This document shows positions 60,695 through 64,000 of a stretch of 64,000 nt of DNA, one piece after another. This DNA comes from Ignavibacteriota bacterium. Its GTDB lineage: Bacteria > Bacteroidota > Ignavibacteria > Palsa-1295. Where the stretch lies: contig PLYO01000022.1 in the NCBI GenBank assembly GCA_003151825.1, forward strand, positions 1-64,000. The letters are read 5' to 3'. Below the pieces are notes generated by a model. The model had not been told where the DNA came from, made no database searches, and saw only the letters and a program-made list of their open reading frames with translations. How positions within the stretch are numbered: position 1 is the first letter of the stretch; each line of letters opens with the position of its first letter. A program made the position numbers and the translations under genes.

Positions 60695-60737
60695 GTGTTA
60701 CAAAATTTTGGAAAAAAGTTACATGATTCACACATTT
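60695..60737 (-). promoter_or_regulatory. Shared 43-nt upstream element, copy 2
   Basis: Read on the minus strand this is AAATGTGTGAATCATGTAAC, TTTTTTCCAAAATTTTGTAA, CAC, differing from copy 1 at three positions. Similarity continues loosely to a GTAACTTTGTACC beyond it. It is oriented toward the OmpA-family gene. Both copies precede envelope or secreted protein genes, so one regulator or sigma factor may control them. Confidence 0.65.
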
Positions 60738-60761
60738 TTGGATTCGCGCTTTTGGGGGCTT

Positions 60762-60911
60762 TTAGACCACCCTCCGGCCCTGAATTATGCGAACGAGCAC
60801 CATCACCACGGCGATGACGAGTAAAATATGAAGTAATCCACCCATCGTATAGGCTGTTATCATTCCAAGCAGCCAGAGCAGAAGTACGATTACGATAATA
60901 GTAGTAAACAT
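60762..60911 (-). CDS. Small membrane protein, lmo0937 family
   Basis: This is a 49-aa protein, ATG at 60911 and TAA ending at 60762. The sequence opens with a hydrophobic helix (TIIVIVLLLWLLGMITAYTM), then GGLLHILLVIAVVMVLVRII and the basic end QGRRVV. The order WLLG, YTMGG, HILLVIAV, QGRR is the lmo0937 (DUF5670) signature. The function is unknown; members are often stress-linked. The 5' part of the OmpA gene's upstream region lies just beyond its stop. Confidence 0.8.
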   Translation of the reverse strand: MFTTIIVIVLLLWLLGMITAYTMGGLLHILLVIAVVMVLVRIIQGRRVV

Positions 60912-60967
60912 GAAAATATTCTCGAAAAAAGTGATTGTGTATTCTTATATTCCCGTATCCGTCAGCC

Positions 60968-60999
60968 GTTAGCCATCGGCGAATATGCCAATGGCTAAC
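60968..60999. repeat. Hairpin between lmo0937-type gene and adhesin gene
   Basis: GTTAGCCATCGGC, loop GAATAT, GCCAATGGCTAAC gives a 13-bp stem with one mismatch. There is no T-run on the minus strand, so it is more likely a repeat or RNA-stability hairpin than a terminator. It lies 16 bases past the stop codon at 61015. Confidence 0.55.
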
Positions 61000-61014
61000 G
61001 CGCCTCAGGATTCC

Positions 61015-64000
61015 TTACCTAACTACGTTCATCCGACCGTTCAGCCTGGTCGATCCGGCTACCAGCGTGTAAGTATAGACGCCACCCGAAAGCTGCGCTG
61101 TGTTGAATGGAATGTTGTGCTCGCCGGCGTCGAAGGTCTGCGATGTTTCGCTGATCTGACGCCCGAGATTATCGCTCACGATGAGCGTAACGTCGCTTCG
61201 AACGGGGAGCACGAAGTCGATCGTCGTGGTTTGCTCGGTGACCGGATTCGGATAATTCGAAATCGAATATCCGTCCATGGTTGCGTCCGAAGCTACGGAT
61301 GCAAGCGAGCCAATCGAGAATTGGATAGAGGTTGCAGTCATATTAATTGAGTCCGTGCTTGTGACACGAATATTGACCTGTTTGTGGTAACCCGTATCCG
61401 TTAGCCATGTGGTAGAGTTCGGCGATGGGAGGGTGACCAGAACCGTTCCGATGTTGCTCCATGTGGCCATATTATCGAGCGAATACTCAACATCGACGGA
61501 TTTGCCGATGGGCGCAGTGAACGTCCAACTAATTCCGAGCGACTTGTTATTACCGATGTTGTTCTTACTATCCAACCCGCTCAAAGTAAGTAAATTGATA
61601 GAACCCTTGCCCGGCGTAAACGTGATCGTGAATAATCCGCTTGTGCCGACAACTCCATTGGAATCCGTGATGCGAACGAGCGCCTGGGTCGTGGCTACGT
61701 TCGGCACCAGTGCCCAGGGAAAGGTTAGCGATTCGGAGTTCATCGAGCCGATCGAGCTCCAGTTAGCGCCGTCATCGAGCGAATACTCCAACGTCTTTTG
61801 CGCAGTGACATTCGTGTCGGTAAAGACGATCTGGTAGTTGGCCTTCCCGCCTGCGATCACTTCATTCATTGCCGGATTTACGATGACAATACTTCCAGGG
61901 ATTGGTTTCTTCGAGATGATGAAAATGCCGCTCTTCCCGGTAACACCATTCGAGTCCGTGATGCTGATAACAGCCTGTGTCGAAGCGGTATCCGGAACGT
62001 TCCAGAGATAGATGAAGCCATTCGTGGTATCTTTGCCGATTATCTGAAACGAACCGCCATTGAGCGATAACGCAAAAGTCTTCTTCGCTGCGATACTTGT
62101 TCCCGTCCAGGTGATCTGATACGCTTGCGTACCGCCAACGATGCTCTCCCCTGCTGCAGGAGTGACGACGACGATCGCAGGTATCTTGCTGGAAAGAATC
62201 GTAAATACGCCGCTTTTTCCCGTAACGCCATTCGAGTCCGTGATGCTGATAACAGCCTGTGTCGAAGCGGTATCCGGAACATTCCAGCTATAGGCGAATA
62301 CGTTTGCTGTAATGGTGCCGATTGTCTGAAACGGACCGCCATTGAGCGATAACGCAAAAGTCTTCTTCGCTGCGATACTTGTTCCCGTCCATGTGATCTG
62401 ATACGCTTGCGTACCGCCAACGATGCTCTCTCCTGCTGCGGGATGCGTGACGACGATCGCAGCGATCTTGTTGGAAAGAAGCGTAAACATGCCGCTCATT
62501 CCGGTAATACCATTTGAATCGGTGATGCTAATCATAGCCTTCGTCGAAACCGTATCGGGAACATTCCAGAGATAGGTAAAGCCATTCGTGGTATCTTTGC
62601 CGATCGTGATCCACGTCTTTCCGCTATCGAGCGAATACGCAAAGGTCTTTATATGATTAAGTCCGGTGCCCGTCCAGGTAATCGTATCATGTAACGTACC
62701 TTCGGTGATCAAAACGCCGGCCGCAGGGTTAACGACCGTGATTTTGCTCGATCGAAGCGTAAATACGCCGCTCATTCCGGTAACGCCATTCGAATCGGTG
62801 ATGCGGATCATCGCCTTCGTCGAAACGGAATTCGGAACATTCCAGAGATAGGTGAAACCAATCGTGGTATCTTTGCCGATCGTGGTCCACGTCAGACCGC
62901 TATCGAGCGAATAGGCAAAGGTCTTTATATGATTAAGTCCGGTGCCCGTCCACTTGATCGTATCGTTTAACGTGCCTTCCGTGATTAAGGCGCCGGCCGC
63001 AGGAGCAATGACGGAGATCGATCGGATCGTAAATACGCCGCTCATTCCGGTCACGCCGTTCGAATCGGTGATGCGAATAACAGCCTTTGCAGAACCCGTA
63101 TTCGGAACATTCCAGAGATAGGTGAAGCCATTCGTGGTATCTTTGCCGATCGTGGTCCATGTCAGGCCGCTATCGAGCGAATACGCAAACGTCTTTATAT
63201 GATTAAGTCCGGTACCCGTCCAGGTGATCGTATCGTGTAACATACCTCCCGTGATCAAGGCGCCCGCCGCAGGGGCGACGACGATGATCTTGTTCGCTAT
63301 GATCTTAAAGATTCCGCTCACGCCGCTCAGGTTATTCGAATCGGTGACGCGAACTAATGCTTTCGTCGAAGTCGTGTCCGGAACATTCCAAAGATAAAAT
63401 AACGAAGCGGTACTGATGGAAGCGATCGTGGTCCATGTGTGCCCGGTATCGAGCGAATATTGGATCGTCTTCCCTAAGGCGATGCCCGTACCTGTCCATT
63501 TGATCGTATCGTGTAGCGTCCCGCTTAGGATGGAGTCCCCGGAGGCGGGTTTAGTAACGGTAAGATTGTTCGTGCCCGCCTGACCCGTGTCATTGGAGAT
63601 TGACATGTGGTTTGCCGCCAGAGCAATCTGACCGGCGGTGGTGAGCGCCCTGCCAGTGAGTGTGGATTGACCAAGGAAGATAATTGCGCCGCCCGCGACG
63701 ATCGTCCCCGTGAAGGTCGCGCTATCGTGTACCGTTACCGCGCCACCGACGAACCAATAGACATTGCCCGCGCGCGCGTTGTTCTCCAGCAACATGTGCG
63801 TCCCTGAGGCCACGGAGAGCGCCCCGGTGCCGTGCCCGCTGCCGATGTTGACGATAAAGATCGCCGCCGAATCGCCCTGAGCATTGAATGTGACGTTCCC
63901 GCCTGTCGTCGAAGCGGCATCAGTTTGATACACGCCGGGAGTGAACGTGACGTTCGTGATTGTGACGTTGGTTACCGTGCCGGCTTGCAGGCTGTTGGTA
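61015..64000 (-). CDS. Ice-binding-like (DUF3494) T9SS adhesin, 5' end missing
   Basis: The frame stays open to the window edge, so the N-terminus is outside. The visible 994 codons begin in a DUF3494 ice-binding-like beta-solenoid (LQAGTVTNVTITNVTFTPG, DSAAIFIVNIGSGHGTG, NVYWFVGGAVTVHDSATF, GRALTTAGQIAL). Seven repeats of about 93 residues follow (VxxPAAGxxI...GTLHDTIxWTGTGLNHIKTF...WNVPDTxSTKA...ITDSNGVTGMSGVF), an Ig-like Ser/Thr-rich type, then a diverged eighth. The tail is T9SS type A (NYPNPVTEQTTTIDFVLP, IVSDNLGRQISET, GGVYTYTLVAG, MNVVR). It is probably a cell-surface adhesin. True ice binding is uncertain because the DUF3494 family is wider than its ice-binding members. Confidence 0.9.
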   Translation of the reverse strand, partial: TNSLQAGTVTNVTITNVTFTPGVYQTDAASTTGGNVTFNAQGDSAAIFIVNIGSGHGTGALSVASGTHMLLENNARAGNVYWFVGGAVTVHDSATFTGTIVAGGAIIFLGQSTLTGRALTTAGQIALAANHMSISNDTGQAGTNNLTVTKPASGDSILSGTLHDTIKWTGTGIALGKTIQYSLDTGHTWTTIASISTASLFYLWNVPDTTSTKALVRVTDSNNLSGVSGIFKIIANKIIVVAPAAGALITGGMLHDTITWTGTGLNHIKTFAYSLDSGLTWTTIGKDTTNGFTYLWNVPNTGSAKAVIRITDSNGVTGMSGVFTIRSISVIAPAAGALITEGTLNDTIKWTGTGLNHIKTFAYSLDSGLTWTTIGKDTTIGFTYLWNVPNSVSTKAMIRITDSNGVTGMSGVFTLRSSKITVVNPAAGVLITEGTLHDTITWTGTGLNHIKTFAYSLDSGKTWITIGKDTTNGFTYLWNVPDTVSTKAMISITDSNGITGMSGMFTLLSNKIAAIVVTHPAAGESIVGGTQAYQITWTGTSIAAKKTFALSLNGGPFQTIGTITANVFAYSWNVPDTASTQAVISITDSNGVTGKSGVFTILSSKIPAIVVVTPAAGESIVGGTQAYQITWTGTSIAAKKTFALSLNGGSFQIIGKDTTNGFIYLWNVPDTASTQAVISITDSNGVTGKSGIFIISKKPIPGSIVIVNPAMNEVIAGGKANYQIVFTDTNVTAQKTLEYSLDDGANWSSIGSMNSESLTFPWALVPNVATTQALVRITDSNGVVGTSGLFTITFTPGKGSINLLTLSGLDSKNNIGNNKSLGISWTFTAPIGKSVDVEYSLDNMATWSNIGTVLVTLPSPNSTTWLTDTGYHKQVNIRVTSTDSINMTATSIQFSIGSLASVASDATMDGYSISNYPNPVTEQTTTIDFVLPVRSDVTLIVSDNLGRQISETSQTFDAGEHNIPFNTAQLSGGVYTYTLVAGSTRLNGRMNVVR
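61622..63564 (-). repeat. About 280-bp tandem coding repeats of the adhesin (7 copies)
   Basis: Copies 2-4 are almost identical to each other (GLNHIKTFAYSLDSG) and copies 5-6 to each other (SIAAKKTFALSLNGG), while copies 1 and 7 are older. Copy 6 also carries the GKDTTNGF segment typical of copies 2-4, indicating exchange between blocks. Confidence 0.85.

Noticed and set aside
61622-63564. Possible assembly collapse or duplicated gene fragments
   Set aside because: The repeats stay in frame, differ in detail and end in an intact T9SS tail, so a genuine multi-repeat adhesin is the simpler reading, although exact copy number may be uncertain.

Overview
The window reads as a chromosomal piece of a diderm bacterium from the Bacteroidota/Chlorobi side of the tree. 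The Kapabacteria/Ignavibacteria-like lineages are my best guess, but this is an inference with no 16S gene to confirm it. The reasons are a PorV/PorQ-like barrel, a SprE/PorW-like TPR lipoprotein, many secreted proteins with type IX secretion (T9SS) C-terminal sorting tails, a TonB-dependent receptor with a carboxypeptidase-regulatory-like N-domain, a GWxTD-domain protein, lipid A acyltransferase and heptosyltransferase genes, and OmpA-type proteins. Base composition is mid-GC. The genes at about 384-1280 and 4627-6302 are visibly AT-richer. No rRNA, tRNA, CRISPR array or transposase was seen.

Layout. Positions 1-6302 hold a DUF2283 fragment, an orphan PD-(D/E)XK-like protein, an M16 peptidase pair, and an ATPase + PIN-like nuclease pair that looks like a small defence module. 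Positions 6745-8697 hold a degenerate RecA-like protein, an ECF sigma factor and a small membrane protein. Positions 8802-13014 (minus) hold pyrD-pyrK and a large TPR lipoprotein in one overlapping operon. Positions 13175-19210 hold two conflict-system-type genes, DUF4062-NACHT-TPR and SLOG-SLATT, separated by a lipoprotein. Positions 19423-24495 hold lipoproteins, an M28 (GCPII-like) peptidase and a T9SS cargo. Positions 24907-26715 hold the housekeeping genes rplY, pth and an isolated atpC. Positions 26789-34252 hold an RCC1-repeat T9SS cargo and an ECF sigma / anti-sigma-barrel fusion / lipoprotein operon. Positions 34284-46178 (minus) hold a likely envelope operon: TonB receptor, 1348-aa secreted protein, PorV-like barrel, GWxTD protein, LpxL-type acyltransferase, glycosyltransferase 9. 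Positions 46378-54426 hold T9SS cargo, engB, a thioredoxin-fold/TPR protein, a Cys-rich secreted protein and tandem paralogous T9SS cargos. Positions 54431-60911 hold a coiled-coil-repeat histidine kinase with its response regulator, a repeat-rich coiled-coil membrane protein, OMPs and a tiny lmo0937-type membrane protein. The right edge carries a truncated ice-binding-like (DUF3494) T9SS adhesin.

Two themes run through the window. The first is an envelope built around T9SS export, with sigma/anti-sigma and two-component signalling genes beside it. The second is a high density of short palindromic repeats of several families. Most sit tightly against gene ends, where some supply stop or start codons. 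One family has also entered coding sequence in frame, in pyrK and in the NACHT protein, in the same reading frame both times. A 43-nt near-identical element upstream of two distant envelope genes suggests a shared regulon. All functions are read from motifs by eye; no database search was run.
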